Origin: Variovorax sp. 770b2
Lineage (GTDB): Bacteria > Pseudomonadota > Gammaproteobacteria > Burkholderiales > Burkholderiaceae_C
Direction of reading: 5' to 3'
Assembly: GCF_900115685.1 (NCBI RefSeq)
Contig: NZ_FOXJ01000001.1
Location: forward strand, 2,823,796-2,887,795
DNA length: 64,000 bases
In this document: positions 17,852 through 26,400 of the stretch, piece after piece
Numbering within the stretch: the stretch's first letter is position 1
Layout of the letters: each line of letters starts with the position of its first letter
Program-made: the position numbers and the translations under genes
The notes under the pieces: generated by a model
The model's input: the letters and a program-made list of their open reading frames with translations, nothing else
Told to the model about the DNA's origin: nothing
Database searches by the model: none

Positions 17852-19303
17852 TTACTTCGCGACTTCCGACACCAGCCGGTACAGGAACTCGCGCCCGTCG
17901 TACAGGCGCTGGATCTCGATGCGTTCGTCCAGCCCGTGCGCGCGCGCATCGGCCGGCTCCAGGAACATGCCGGTCACGCCGTACATCGGAATGCCGGCAT
18001 TGCGCATGAACCGGCTGTCGGTGGCGCCGGTGCTCATCGCGGGCACCACGGGCACGCCGGGCCACATCTGCTGGGTGAGCGATTCCACCGTCTTCACCAG
18101 GTCGCCGTTCAGCGGCGAGGCCGGACTGCGCAGCGGCTTGCCCATGTTGCGCACCACGATCTTGTCGTTGCCCACGGCCTGGGTCAGCAGGCGCTCGACC
18201 TCATCGGGGTCGTCGTGCGGCAGGATGCGGCAGTTGACCGTGGCCTTGGCCGATTGCGGCAGCGCGTTCTCGGCATGGCCGGCCTGCACCATCGTCGCCA
18301 CGCAGGTGGTGCGCAGCTGGGCGTTGTAGGCCGGGTTGGCCGTCATGCGCTCGAGCACGCCCGCATCGGGGTTGCCGCTGCCGATGGCGCGCATGTCGTC
18401 GGCCAGTTGCCCGGTGGCGAAGGGTGCGCTGCGCGCGAAGTAGGTCCTGGTGACATCGGCGAGCTTGATCGGGAAGGCGTAGCTGCCCAGCCGCTCCAGC
18501 CCCGCGGAGAGCGCGTAGATCGGGTTGTTCTTCGTCGGCACCGAGCTGTGGCCGCCCACGTCGCGCGCCTCCAGCATGTAGGTCGTGTACATCTTCTCGG
18601 CCACCTGCATGCGGTGCAGGTTCGGCTTGCCGCCGCGCAGTTCGCCGCCGCCGCCCTCGTTGATGCCGAACTCGGCCTGCAGCAGCTCGGGCTTGTTGCT
18701 GATGAGCCAGAAGGCGCCGTTGCTCAGCGCATCGCCGCGCTCCTCGTCGGCGGTGAGCGCCAGGATGATGTCGCGGCTGGGCTTGAAGCCTTCCTGCTTG
18801 AGTTGCCCGAGCACCGACACCAGCGCCGAGGCCATGGCCTTGTCGTCGATGGAGCCGCGCGCGGTGAAGTAGCCGCCGGTTTCCTGCAGCTTGAAGGGGT
18901 CGGTCTTCCAGTCTTCGCGCCGGGCCTCGACCACGTCGATGTGGGCCAGCAGCAGCAGCGGCTTCTTGCTGCCGTTGCCCTTGAAGCGCAGCACCAGGTT
19001 GCCCTTCTTCGGGAAGGGTTCGAAGATCTGGATGTCGCCGGGCGCGAAGCCCGCTTCGACCAGGCGCTTTTCCATGGCGCGCGCCGCCAGCGTGTTGTCA
19101 CCCGTCGAGTGGGTGGTGTTGATCTCGATCAACTCCTTGTAGATGTCGTGGAAGCGCTGCTGCTGCGGCGTGAGCGAAGCCGGCGCGGTGCTCGTCTGGG
19201 CCGACGCACCGGTCGTGCCGGCGATGCCGCACAGGGCCAGCGACAGGGCGAGCACGGTCTTCGCGCAACGATGGGGAAACTGCGAACGGGTCTGCATCCT
19301 CAT
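17852..19303 (-). CDS. M20 family zinc metallopeptidase, exported
   Basis: The 483-residue protein has a cleavable signal peptide (hydrophobic 16-28, cleavage near GASAQ) and the M20 metal-binding set. His121 and Asp123 are in LLLAHIDVVEA, Asp153/154 in RGSIDDKAM and Glu187-Glu188 in TADEERGD. M20 enzymes remove residues from peptides or N-acyl amino acids; the export signal places it in the periplasm. It is convergent with the lipoprotein GGT, so the two could form an adjacent peptide/glutathione scavenging pair, though they are separate transcripts. The start is supported by the GAGAGAGAAAGA purine stretch before it. Confidence 0.87.
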   Translation of the reverse strand: MRMQTRSQFPHRCAKTVLALSLALCGIAGTTGASAQTSTAPASLTPQQQRFHDIYKELIEINTTHSTGDNTLAARAMEKRLVEAGFAPGDIQIFEPFPKKGNLVLRFKGNGSKKPLLLLAHIDVVEARREDWKTDPFKLQETGGYFTARGSIDDKAMASALVSVLGQLKQEGFKPSRDIILALTADEERGDALSNGAFWLISNKPELLQAEFGINEGGGGELRGGKPNLHRMQVAEKMYTTYMLEARDVGGHSSVPTKNNPIYALSAGLERLGSYAFPIKLADVTRTYFARSAPFATGQLADDMRAIGSGNPDAGVLERMTANPAYNAQLRTTCVATMVQAGHAENALPQSAKATVNCRILPHDDPDEVERLLTQAVGNDKIVVRNMGKPLRSPASPLNGDLVKTVESLTQQMWPGVPVVPAMSTGATDSRFMRNAGIPMYGVTGMFLEPADARAHGLDERIEIQRLYDGREFLYRLVSEVAK

Positions 19304-19390
19304 GGTCTTTCTCTCTCCAGCGGTTGTTGTGGCGGCCAGCATAGCAAGCCAGGCGCCGAACAGACGCTGAAGACGGGCACACTCGCGGCC

Positions 19391-20497
19391 ATGGGCACGC
19401 GCATGCAATGGGACATCTTCTGCAAGGTCATCGACAACCACGGCGACCTGGGCGTGTGCTGGCGGCTGGCCTCTCAACTGGCGGCGCTCGGCGAACGCGT
19501 GCGGCTGTGGATCGACGATGCGACGGCGCTGCACTGGATGGCGCCCGCGGGCTGCGACGGCGTGCAGGTGATCGACTGGCTCGACCAGGCCGCGGTGCAG
19601 CAGGCCGCGGCCGGGCCGGCGCCGGATGTGCTGGTCGAGGCCTTCGGCTGCGAGCCCGCGCCGGACCTGATCGCACGGTTCGCCGGGGCACCGGAAACCG
19701 GCAGTCCCCGATCCTGGATCAACCTCGAATACCTGTCGGCCGAACCGTACGTCGAGCGCCTGCACGGCCTGCCCTCGCCGGTGTTCAAGGGGCCGGGTGC
19801 CGGGTTGACCAAGCGCTTTTTCTATCCGGGCTTCACGACCGCGACCGGCGGGCTGCTGCGGGAACCCGATCTGCTGGAACGGCAAGCACGTTTCGACCGC
19901 GTGCAATGGCTGGCGGCGCAGCAGATTCCATGGACGGAAGGCGAGCGCCTTGTCTCCCTCTTCTGCTATGAACCCCCTGCGCTGGCGGATCTGTTGACCC
20001 AACTGGCCGACGGCCCGGAACCCACGCGATTGCTGGTGACCGCGGGCCGCGCCACGCATGCGGTGAAAGCACATCTTGCGACCGAAGGCGCCCGGAACCG
20101 CGCCGCCCATGGGCACGGCGCGCTATCGATTTCGTACCTCCCCTATCTCACGCAGGCTGATTTCGACCACCTGCTCTGGGCCTGCGACCTGAATTTCGTG
20201 CGGGGCGAGGATTCGCTCGTGCGCGCGCTCTGGGCCGGCGCGCCGCTCATCTGGCAGATCTACCCGCAGGACGACGACGCCCACCACGCCAAGCTCAATG
20301 CCTGGCTCGACCGGCTCGGCGCCCCGGCCTCGCTGAGGCGTTTTCACCACGTCTGGAACGGGTTCGACGCGAGCCCCCTGCCCCCCCTGGAAACGCAGGG
20401 CCCGTGGCGCGAAACCGTGCGGGCGGCGCGCGAAACGCTGCGCGCCCAGGACGATCTGGTCACCCAACTGCGGCATCTGATCGCCCAAAAAAGCTAA
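19391..20497 (+). CDS. earP: EF-P arginine rhamnosyltransferase
   Basis: The 368-residue cytosolic enzyme transfers rhamnose from dTDP-rhamnose to Arg32 of elongation factor P. The sequence shows the GT-B family features [20 protein letters not shown] at the N-terminus and the late segment [20 protein letters not shown], which contains the conserved Arg-Glu pair. The efp gene starts 175 bp downstream on the same strand, as in other rhamnosylating bacteria. The ATG at 19391 or the one at 19403 (MQWD) could be the start. Confidence 0.92.
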   Translation: MGTRMQWDIFCKVIDNHGDLGVCWRLASQLAALGERVRLWIDDATALHWMAPAGCDGVQVIDWLDQAAVQQAAAGPAPDVLVEAFGCEPAPDLIARFAGAPETGSPRSWINLEYLSAEPYVERLHGLPSPVFKGPGAGLTKRFFYPGFTTATGGLLREPDLLERQARFDRVQWLAAQQIPWTEGERLVSLFCYEPPALADLLTQLADGPEPTRLLVTAGRATHAVKAHLATEGARNRAAHGHGALSISYLPYLTQADFDHLLWACDLNFVRGEDSLVRALWAGAPLIWQIYPQDDDAHHAKLNAWLDRLGAPASLRRFHHVWNGFDASPLPPLETQGPWRETVRAARETLRAQDDLVTQLRHLIAQKS

Positions 20498-20672
20498 AAT
20501 AGCGGGCTTTGCGGATTTCGGCCCGGGTCGTCAGGACCCGAGATGCTCTCCGCCAAACCTGCCGCGGGACATGTACCGCGGGGCCCGACACACCGGCAAG
20601 CGCGTTTCGAACGTCGCCGGATGTCAAGAGAAGGCCCCGTGCACCGAGCGGCCAACATCCAGAGAACCTGTT

Positions 20673-21227
20673 ATGAAAATCGCTCAAGAAATCCGCGCCG
20701 GCAACGTCATCATGCACGGCAAGGACCCGATGGTCGTCCTCAAGACCGAATACAGCCGCGGCGGCCGCAATTCCGCCACCGTGCGCATGAAGATGAAGAG
20801 CCTGATCGCCAACTTCAACACCGAAGTGGTCTTCAAGGCCGACGACAAGATCGACCAGATCGTGCTCGAGAAGAAGGATTGCACCTACTCCTACTTCGCC
20901 GACCCGATGTACGTCTGCATGGACGCCGACTACAACCAGTACGAAGTCGAAGCCGAGAACATGGGCGACGCACTGAACTACCTGGAAGACGGCATGGCCG
21001 TCGAAGTGGTGTTCTACGACGGCAAGGCCATCTCGGTCGAACTGCCCACCAGCGTGGAGCGCGAAATCACCTGGACCGAGCCGGCCGTCAAGGGCGACAC
21101 CTCGGGCAAGGTCCTGAAGCCCGCCAAGATCGCCACCGGCTTCGAAGTGCCGGTTCCGCTCTTCGTCTCGCAAGGCGACAAGATCGAAATCGACACCCGC
21201 ACCGGCGAATACCGTAAGCGCGTTTGA
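20673..21227 (+). CDS. efp: Elongation factor P (Arg32 rhamnosylation type)
   Basis: The 184-residue protein has the three beta-barrel domains of EF-P and relieves ribosome stalling at polyproline stretches. The loop residue at position 32 is Arg (YSRGGRN), not Lys, so it is the type modified by EarP, encoded immediately upstream, rather than by EpmA/EpmB. The 175-bp leader contains a small hairpin (CGGGTC/GACCCG, about 20524-20540) and a TAAAAT box at 20495-20500 at the end of earP. A private promoter is therefore possible. Confidence 0.97.
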   Translation: MKIAQEIRAGNVIMHGKDPMVVLKTEYSRGGRNSATVRMKMKSLIANFNTEVVFKADDKIDQIVLEKKDCTYSYFADPMYVCMDADYNQYEVEAENMGDALNYLEDGMAVEVVFYDGKAISVELPTSVEREITWTEPAVKGDTSGKVLKPAKIATGFEVPVPLFVSQGDKIEIDTRTGEYRKRV

Positions 21228-21264
21228 GTGTTCCCGGCCTTCCGGTCGGCAACCCTCCCCGAAG

Positions 21265-21290
21265 AAAGGCTCCGCAAGGGGCCTTTTTCG
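21265..21290 (+). terminator. Terminator of efp
   Basis: AAGGCTCC and GGGGCCTT (one G-U pair) form an eight-base stem with a GCAA tetraloop, followed by a T-rich tail TTTTCGTTT. It lies 38 bp past the efp stop. Confidence 0.8.
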
Positions 21291-21352
21291 TTTCTTGGGC
21301 ACGGCGATTGCAACGCTGCACAATCCATCGGGTCTTCCTGTCCGAGTCCTTC

Positions 21353-22216
21353 ATGAACAACACGCACGATCTTCACGACAAACGCCTGGCCGATGCCTGG
21401 GCCACGCTCCGCGCGCATTCCGACAAGGGCCTCCCGCTGGACCCCGATCCCTCGCGCATCGCCTTCGCCGACCCCGAATTCCTGCTGCGCCGCGAGACGC
21501 GCGGCATCCGCATGCAGCTGGAGCTGATGAAGCCCGACATCGAGCAGCGCGCGCATGGCATCGAGAACACGGTGGTGGTCTTCGGCAGCGCCCGCTTTCG
21601 CAGCGAGGAAGACTCCGCCGCAATGATCGCGCAGGCCGATTCCGCGGGCGATGCGGTGGCCGCCGAGCGCTGGCGGCGCCTGGCGCGCAACTCGCATTAC
21701 TACGAGAAGGCCCGCGCCTTCGGCAAGCTGGTTGCGCAGTACAGCAACGGCAAGGAGCCCGAGGACAAGCTCTTCGTCTGCACCGGCGGCGGCCCCGGCA
21801 TCATGCAGGCGGCCAACCGCGGCGCGCACGAGGGCGGCGGCATCTCGGTGGGCCTGGCGATCGCGCTGCCGATGGAAGAAGAAGCCAACCCCTACGTCAC
21901 GCCCGCGCTGAGCTTCAAGTTCCACTACTTCGCGATCCGCAAGATGCATTTCATGATGCGTGCGAAGGCGCTGGTGGCGTTCCCGGGCGGCTTCGGCACG
22001 CTCGACGAACTGTTCGAAGTCATCACGCTGGTGCAGACCAAGAAGTCCAAGCCGGTGCCGATCGTGCTGTTCGGCTCGGACTACTGGAAGCGGATGATCG
22101 ACTTCGACTTCCTGGTCGACGAAGGCGTCATCTCGCCGGGCGACGTGAAGCTCTTCGAATACGTCGACGCGCCCGAAGACGCGTGGGACTACATCAAGCG
22201 CTTCTACAAGTTGTAG
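21353..22216 (+). CDS. LOG family protein (TIGR00730-like nucleotide phosphoribohydrolase)
   Basis: The 287-residue protein carries the LOG signature PGGFGTLDE (211-219) and a Rossmann-type strand VVVFGSAR (74-81) with TGGGPGIMQAANRGA (144-158). Lonely-guy enzymes release bases from nucleoside 5'-monophosphates, making cytokinins in plants; in bacteria they act mainly as nucleotide-cleaving enzymes. It is longer than the minimal ~190-residue LOG because of an N-terminal helical extension. It is monocistronic, and in-frame upstream starts exist but MNNTHDLHDK is the more natural N-terminus. Confidence 0.87.
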   Translation: MNNTHDLHDKRLADAWATLRAHSDKGLPLDPDPSRIAFADPEFLLRRETRGIRMQLELMKPDIEQRAHGIENTVVVFGSARFRSEEDSAAMIAQADSAGDAVAAERWRRLARNSHYYEKARAFGKLVAQYSNGKEPEDKLFVCTGGGPGIMQAANRGAHEGGGISVGLAIALPMEEEANPYVTPALSFKFHYFAIRKMHFMMRAKALVAFPGGFGTLDELFEVITLVQTKKSKPVPIVLFGSDYWKRMIDFDFLVDEGVISPGDVKLFEYVDAPEDAWDYIKRFYKL

Positions 22217-22316
22217 CCCGCCCCCAGGCTGCGCGCACCTCGTGTAGCTTCTGCCTCCCCCTGCGGGGCGCGGCGCCTGAGGCCCGGCAAAGCCGGTTCC
22301 CCGGTGTTCCACGAAG
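22217..22316. repeat. Possible dispersed intergenic element
   Basis: The DNA after the LOG gene contains short GC-rich hairpins (CCCCCTGCGGGG, GGCCCGGCAAAGCCGG) and has no coding character. From memory, similar downstream elements recur in Comamonadaceae genomes, but only one copy is visible here, so this is weakly supported. Confidence 0.25.
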
Positions 22317-22334
22317 GAACATGGTCAACATCCT

Positions 22335-23027
22335 TCAGATGTCGGGATCGACGACGTCCGGGTGCAGCGCCTGCTCGAAGAACCGTGTGAGCGCGCGGGC
22401 GCGGCGGTGGCGGTCGGCAAGAGCAGCCACGGGGTCGCCGGCCGGGCCCACGGCCACCGCGTCGTCGGCCACGCCGTGCAGCGCATTGAAGAGGATCACG
22501 CCCGTGAGCGTCGCATCCTCGACCTCCCACACCCCCGCCGCATCGCCCCGCTTCAACAGGCCGACCAGCTGCGTGATGACCGCGTTGTCGTTGCGCATGC
22601 GCCGGTCTTCGGGCCGGTACTCGTGGAACACCACGTCGTGCAGGGCGACGTTGTCCAGGTAGATTTCCAGGCCCGTCTCCACCCAGGCCTTCAGGCGCGC
22701 GTGATGGTCGTCGGGGCGATGGCGGTCCATGGCGTTCTGCAGGCGCTCGCAGAAGGTATCGACGAAGCGCTGCTGCAGCGCGCCCAGCATCGCCTCCTTC
22801 GATGGAAAGTACAGGTAGAACGTGCCCTTGGCCACCTGCGCGCCGGCCGCGATGTCGTCGATGCTGGTGGTGGCGATGCCCTTGGAGATGAAGAGGCGCT
22901 CGGCGGCGTCCATCAGCGCGACGGCACGCGTCTCGGGCGCCTTGGTGCGGCGGCGCGCTGCGACCGGCGTGGCCGGTTCGGCCTCGCCTGCCGGGGTGGG
23001 ATCGATGGCCGGGTCGCTTCGTGTCAT
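22335..23027 (-). CDS. TetR/AcrR family transcriptional regulator
   Basis: The 230-residue protein has a TetR helix-turn-helix at about 35-80 (ALMDAAERLFISKGIATTSIDDIAAGAQVAKGTFYLYF) and a variable ligand-binding C-terminus. About 30 disordered Ala/Pro-rich residues precede it. It is the last gene of a three-gene run, following a small unknown gene and a DHA2 efflux pump. A perfect palindrome in front of the pump gene is a plausible operator, suggesting autoregulated drug-responsive control. Confidence 0.9.
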   Translation of the reverse strand: MTRSDPAIDPTPAGEAEPATPVAARRRTKAPETRAVALMDAAERLFISKGIATTSIDDIAAGAQVAKGTFYLYFPSKEAMLGALQQRFVDTFCERLQNAMDRHRPDDHHARLKAWVETGLEIYLDNVALHDVVFHEYRPEDRRMRNDNAVITQLVGLLKRGDAAGVWEVEDATLTGVILFNALHGVADDAVAVGPAGDPVAALADRHRRARALTRFFEQALHPDVVDPDI

Positions 23028-23057
23028 GGCAAATCTCGAGGAACTCGGAAAGTTCAG

Positions 23058-23513
23058 TCAGGAAAGAGAGGGGGTGGCGCGCACGGCGCCGATGGCCGCA
23101 CGGACGGCCGCCGCATCGAGCCGCAGGCCGCGCGGGGCCAGCACGCTTTCGCCGAGCCAGGTCAACGCGTCGTCGGTGGCGACGAAGGTGCTGGCCGGCA
23201 CGCCGAAGAGCTTCTGGACATTCATCTTGCTGATTTTCTCGTATTGCGCGGCGGGCACCACGCTCGCCATGCCCATCATGTGGCGGCGGATGTCTTCGCC
23301 CCGCGCCTGCAGCCACTGTTTCGCGCGCTGGGCGCTGCCTTCGGGATGGACCAGCGCGTCCGCATCGGCGAACACGCGCAGCGAGACGAAGGGCTCGCCG
23401 CGATCGAGCCAGCGGTTCCAGTCCTCGGTGAAGGCGTCCATGCTCTCCAGCGTCTGCAGGCCGGATGAGATGCTGATGACCAGCGGCCACTGGCTGAGTT
23501 CGTGTCGGATCAT
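23058..23513 (-). CDS. Conserved hypothetical protein in the efflux operon
   Basis: I do not recognise the family. The 151-residue protein has no signal or membrane segment. It begins with an amphipathic strand-helix pattern (WPLVISISSGLQTLESMDAFTED), then a basic/acidic helical middle (AQRAKQWLQARGEDIRRHMMG). It may have a STAS-like or alpha/beta fold, but that is a guess. The start is secured by a good AAGGAG eight bases ahead. It sits between the DHA2 pump and TetR genes, on the same strand, 30 bp before tetR. Confidence 0.7.
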   Translation of the reverse strand: MIRHELSQWPLVISISSGLQTLESMDAFTEDWNRWLDRGEPFVSLRVFADADALVHPEGSAQRAKQWLQARGEDIRRHMMGMASVVPAAQYEKISKMNVQKLFGVPASTFVATDDALTWLGESVLAPRGLRLDAAAVRAAIGAVRATPSLS

Positions 23514-23596
23514 GGAAAGCTCCTTGGTGAGTATCGATCGAAGCCGCGCGCGGGAGCGCATGGGCACGGGTGCGGCGGGCATGGCGATGCGCAGCC

Positions 23597-25126
23597 TCAG
23601 GCGCGCGCCGGCAACGCGGCGGTGCGCGGCCTGACGCGCACCAGCAGCCCCGCCGCCAGCAACCCGGCCACACCGGCGCAGACCATGGCGGCATGGAAGC
23701 CGCCCGCGAGCGCGCCGGCCACGAGGGTGTGCGCCGTGCCCGCATCGAGCGGGGCCAGCGCGGCAAGGTCATGCCGCGAAACGGCCGCGACGGCCGCCTG
23801 TTGCGCATCGCGAAGCCCTGCCTGTTCGAGCGCGGTGGCCAGCAGCGCGGTCGCCCGCGTGCTCATCAGCGTGCCGAGGAGCGCGATGCCGATCAGCATG
23901 CCGGCCTGGCGCAGCGCGTTCATCGTGGCCGAGGCCATGCCCGAGCGCTGCGCGGGCACGGAGGCCATCACCGCCATGCTCGTGGACGGCACCGCCAGGC
24001 CCGTCCCCGCGCCGAGGAACACGAACAGCAGCGCCAGCAGCACATAGGGCGTGTCGGCCGAGAACAGCGCCAGCAGCAGCATCGAGGCGCCGATGAGCGC
24101 GTAGCCCGCGACCATCAGCGTGTGCACATCGAAGCGCCGCGCCAACCGGCCGAACTGCGAGGCGATGAGGCCCGTTGCAACGAACTGGGGCACCAGCCGC
24201 CAGCCGGTGTCGCTGGGCGACCAGCCCTGCACCTGTTGCAGGAAGAGCGAGAAGAAGAACAGGCTCGCATACGACGAGAAGCCGAGCACGAACGAAGCGA
24301 AATTGGTGGCCGAGAAGCGCGCATCGCGAAACAGCGCGAGCGGCAGCAGCGGCCGCGCCACGCGCGCCTCCACGATCAGGAACAGCGCAAGACCGATGGC
24401 TGCGGCGACCAGCGCAGCCGCGGCGCGGCCGGAACCCCAGCCGTATTCGCCGGCCGCGATCAGCCCATAGGTCAGCGCGCCGAGCCACAGCACGCTGAGC
24501 ACCTGCCCGAGCGGATCGAGCGCCGCGTGCTCGGGATGCGAGCTCTCGCGGATGCCCCAGAGCCCGAGTCCCGCGGTCAGCAGCCCGATCGGCAGGTTGA
24601 TGAGGAAGATGCTCTGCCAGCCCGCATGGTCCACCAGCAGCCCGCCCAGCATCGGCCCGAGGATCAGCGACAGCGCCGTGAACGACGACCAGCCGCCGAT
24701 CACCCGCGCCCGGCTGGCGGGCTCCGGAAACGCGTGCGCCAGCAGCGACAACGCGCCGGGAATCATCAGCGCGCCGGCCACGCCCTGCACCGCGCGCCCC
24801 GCCAGCAGCGTGGAAAGATTGCCGGCCATCGCGCACATCGCCGAGCCCAGCGTGAACACGACCACACCGGCGAGCCAGGCGCGCTTGCGGCCGTAGCGGT
24901 CGCCGACCGGGCCCGCCGACAGGATGAAGGCCGAGAGGCACAGCGCATAGATGTCGATCACCCATTGCAGGCCCGCCAGGTCGGTGGCGAGCGCGCGCTG
25001 CAGCGTGGGCAACGCGACGTTGACGATGCTCACGTCGAGCGTGGCAATGAAGCTGCCGAGATACACCGCCGCCACGAGCGCGATGCGGCGGCGCGGATCG
25101 GTCCGGGCCGGATGCGGGGAGTCCAT
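23597..25126 (-). CDS. DHA2 family (EmrB/QacA-type) 14-helix MFS efflux transporter
   Basis: The 509-residue protein has about 14 hydrophobic helices. It carries the DHA2 motif in helix 1 (FIATLDVSIVNVALPTL), motif A GDRYGRKRA between helices 2 and 3, and the motif-C-like LGPMLGGLLVD in helix 5. Such pumps exchange drugs or disinfectants for protons. It is the first gene of an operon with a small unknown protein and TetR. The promoter region contains the palindrome listed at 25161. Confidence 0.9.
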   Translation of the reverse strand: MDSPHPARTDPRRRIALVAAVYLGSFIATLDVSIVNVALPTLQRALATDLAGLQWVIDIYALCLSAFILSAGPVGDRYGRKRAWLAGVVVFTLGSAMCAMAGNLSTLLAGRAVQGVAGALMIPGALSLLAHAFPEPASRARVIGGWSSFTALSLILGPMLGGLLVDHAGWQSIFLINLPIGLLTAGLGLWGIRESSHPEHAALDPLGQVLSVLWLGALTYGLIAAGEYGWGSGRAAAALVAAAIGLALFLIVEARVARPLLPLALFRDARFSATNFASFVLGFSSYASLFFFSLFLQQVQGWSPSDTGWRLVPQFVATGLIASQFGRLARRFDVHTLMVAGYALIGASMLLLALFSADTPYVLLALLFVFLGAGTGLAVPSTSMAVMASVPAQRSGMASATMNALRQAGMLIGIALLGTLMSTRATALLATALEQAGLRDAQQAAVAAVSRHDLAALAPLDAGTAHTLVAGALAGGFHAAMVCAGVAGLLAAGLLVRVRPRTAALPARA

Positions 25127-25160
25127 GGACGCCTTCGAGGTCGTTGAAGAAGGCGCCGAT

Positions 25161-25188
25161 ACTGACTTCGAGTCAGTTAAAAGTCAAT
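25161..25188. promoter_or_regulatory. Palindromic operator candidate for the TetR regulator
   Basis: ACTGACT and AGTCAGT form a perfect 7+3+7 inverted repeat (25161-25177), and a third half-site AGTCAAT follows at 25182-25188. It lies 35 bp upstream of the DHA2 pump ATG. The half-site resembles the GACT/AGTC arms common in AcrR/TetR operators; binding is inferred from position only. Confidence 0.6.
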
Positions 25189-25236
25189 CAGATGAGAATT
25201 ACTCTTATCTGGAACATGGATTAGCCTGAAAGCGGC

Positions 25237-26400
25237 TCAGAGCTTCAGGCCCCAGGTCGCCCGCGCGCCCAGCGCCAGCACGCCGCCCACGACCCAGAAC
25301 ACCCCCGCGATGCCGATCAACGCGCCCAGAGAGCCGAACAGCATCGGCATCGCCACGCTCGAGGCATTGATGGTCATCAGCCGCAGCCCCAGCGCCTCGC
25401 CGTGCCGCGCGTGCGGCGTGATCTGGTGCAGCATGCTCATCACCATCGGCTGCACCGCGCCGAGCGCGAAGCCGAGCACCACGGAGCACATGCCCATGGT
25501 CAGGGCCGAATCCAGCAGCGGGTAGACCGCGAACATCGCCGCAGTGACGATGGTGGAGCTCAGGATCACGCTGCGCTCCGAGGCGCGCGAGGCGATGAGC
25601 GGCAGCACCACGCGGATCGCGGCGGCCGCGATGGCGAAGGCGCCGAGGATCGAGCCGATCACCGAGGCGCTGATGCCGCGGTCGTGGCCCAGCACGGGCA
25701 GCACGAAGGCATGCACGTCCCAGCTGGACGACTGCAGCCAGTTGACGAACAGCAGGCGGCGGAACATGGGTTCCCGCAGCAGGTCCCAGGCGCGCGTCGG
25801 CACGGCGCCGGGTATCGGTGCGGCACGCGGCGGCTCGTGCGCGCCGCGCGCAAGCATCCAGCAGAGGACGGGCAGGAAGGCCATCGCCGCGAAACAGACG
25901 CGAAACGCCAGCATGTCCGCGGGCGCGCGGCCCGCGTGATCGATCAGCATGCCGGCCAGGAAGGGCCCGACGAAATTGGCCACCGCGGGCGCGATGGCCA
26001 GCCAGCTGAACACCCGCTTGAGCTGCGTCGCGTTGGTGGCCGAGCGGCCGACGTGCCGCTGCAAGGCGATGACCGTGGCACCGGTGGCGCCGCCGGTCAG
26101 CAGCGCCGCGACGCACATCGCCGGAAAGGTCGGAAAGACCAGCACCAGTGCCGCGCCGCCCGAGGCCGCGATCACCGACAGCCAGAGCGGCCGCTTGAAG
26201 CCGTGCCGGTCGGCAAAGCGCCCGGCAGGCAGCGCCAGGAACACCTGGGTCAGCGCGAACAGCGCGATCAGCACGCCGACCGCCGCCGCGCTGTAGCCCT
26301 GTTGAAGCGCCAGCAGCGGCGTCGCGAGCCGCATGCCGGCCATGGTGGCGTGCAGGCACACCTGGGCCCCGATCACGCGCAGCAGTTCAGAACCTTTCAC
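25237..26400 (-). CDS. MFS transporter (12-helix)
   Basis: The 387-residue protein has 12 predicted helices and a motif A variant GRFADRHGFKRPLWL. It begins at a GTG that overlaps the rmuC stop (GTGA at 26397-26400), so it is translationally coupled to rmuC. A reading frame extends far upstream through rmuC, but the homologous part starts at VKGSELLRVIGAQ. Substrate unknown; sugar or drug efflux are both possible. Confidence 0.82.
   Translation of the reverse strand: MKGSELLRVIGAQVCLHATMAGMRLATPLLALQQGYSAAAVGVLIALFALTQVFLALPAGRFADRHGFKRPLWLSVIAASGGAALVLVFPTFPAMCVAALLTGGATGATVIALQRHVGRSATNATQLKRVFSWLAIAPAVANFVGPFLAGMLIDHAGRAPADMLAFRVCFAAMAFLPVLCWMLARGAHEPPRAAPIPGAVPTRAWDLLREPMFRRLLFVNWLQSSSWDVHAFVLPVLGHDRGISASVIGSILGAFAIAAAAIRVVLPLIASRASERSVILSSTIVTAAMFAVYPLLDSALTMGMCSVVLGFALGAVQPMVMSMLHQITPHARHGEALGLRLMTINASSVAMPMLFGSLGALIGIAGVFWVVGGVLALGARATWGLKL

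Noticed and set aside
17936..19390. In-frame upstream extension of earP to more than 800 codons
   Set aside because: The extra part lies opposite the M20 peptidase gene and is low-complexity; homology to EarP begins at 19391.
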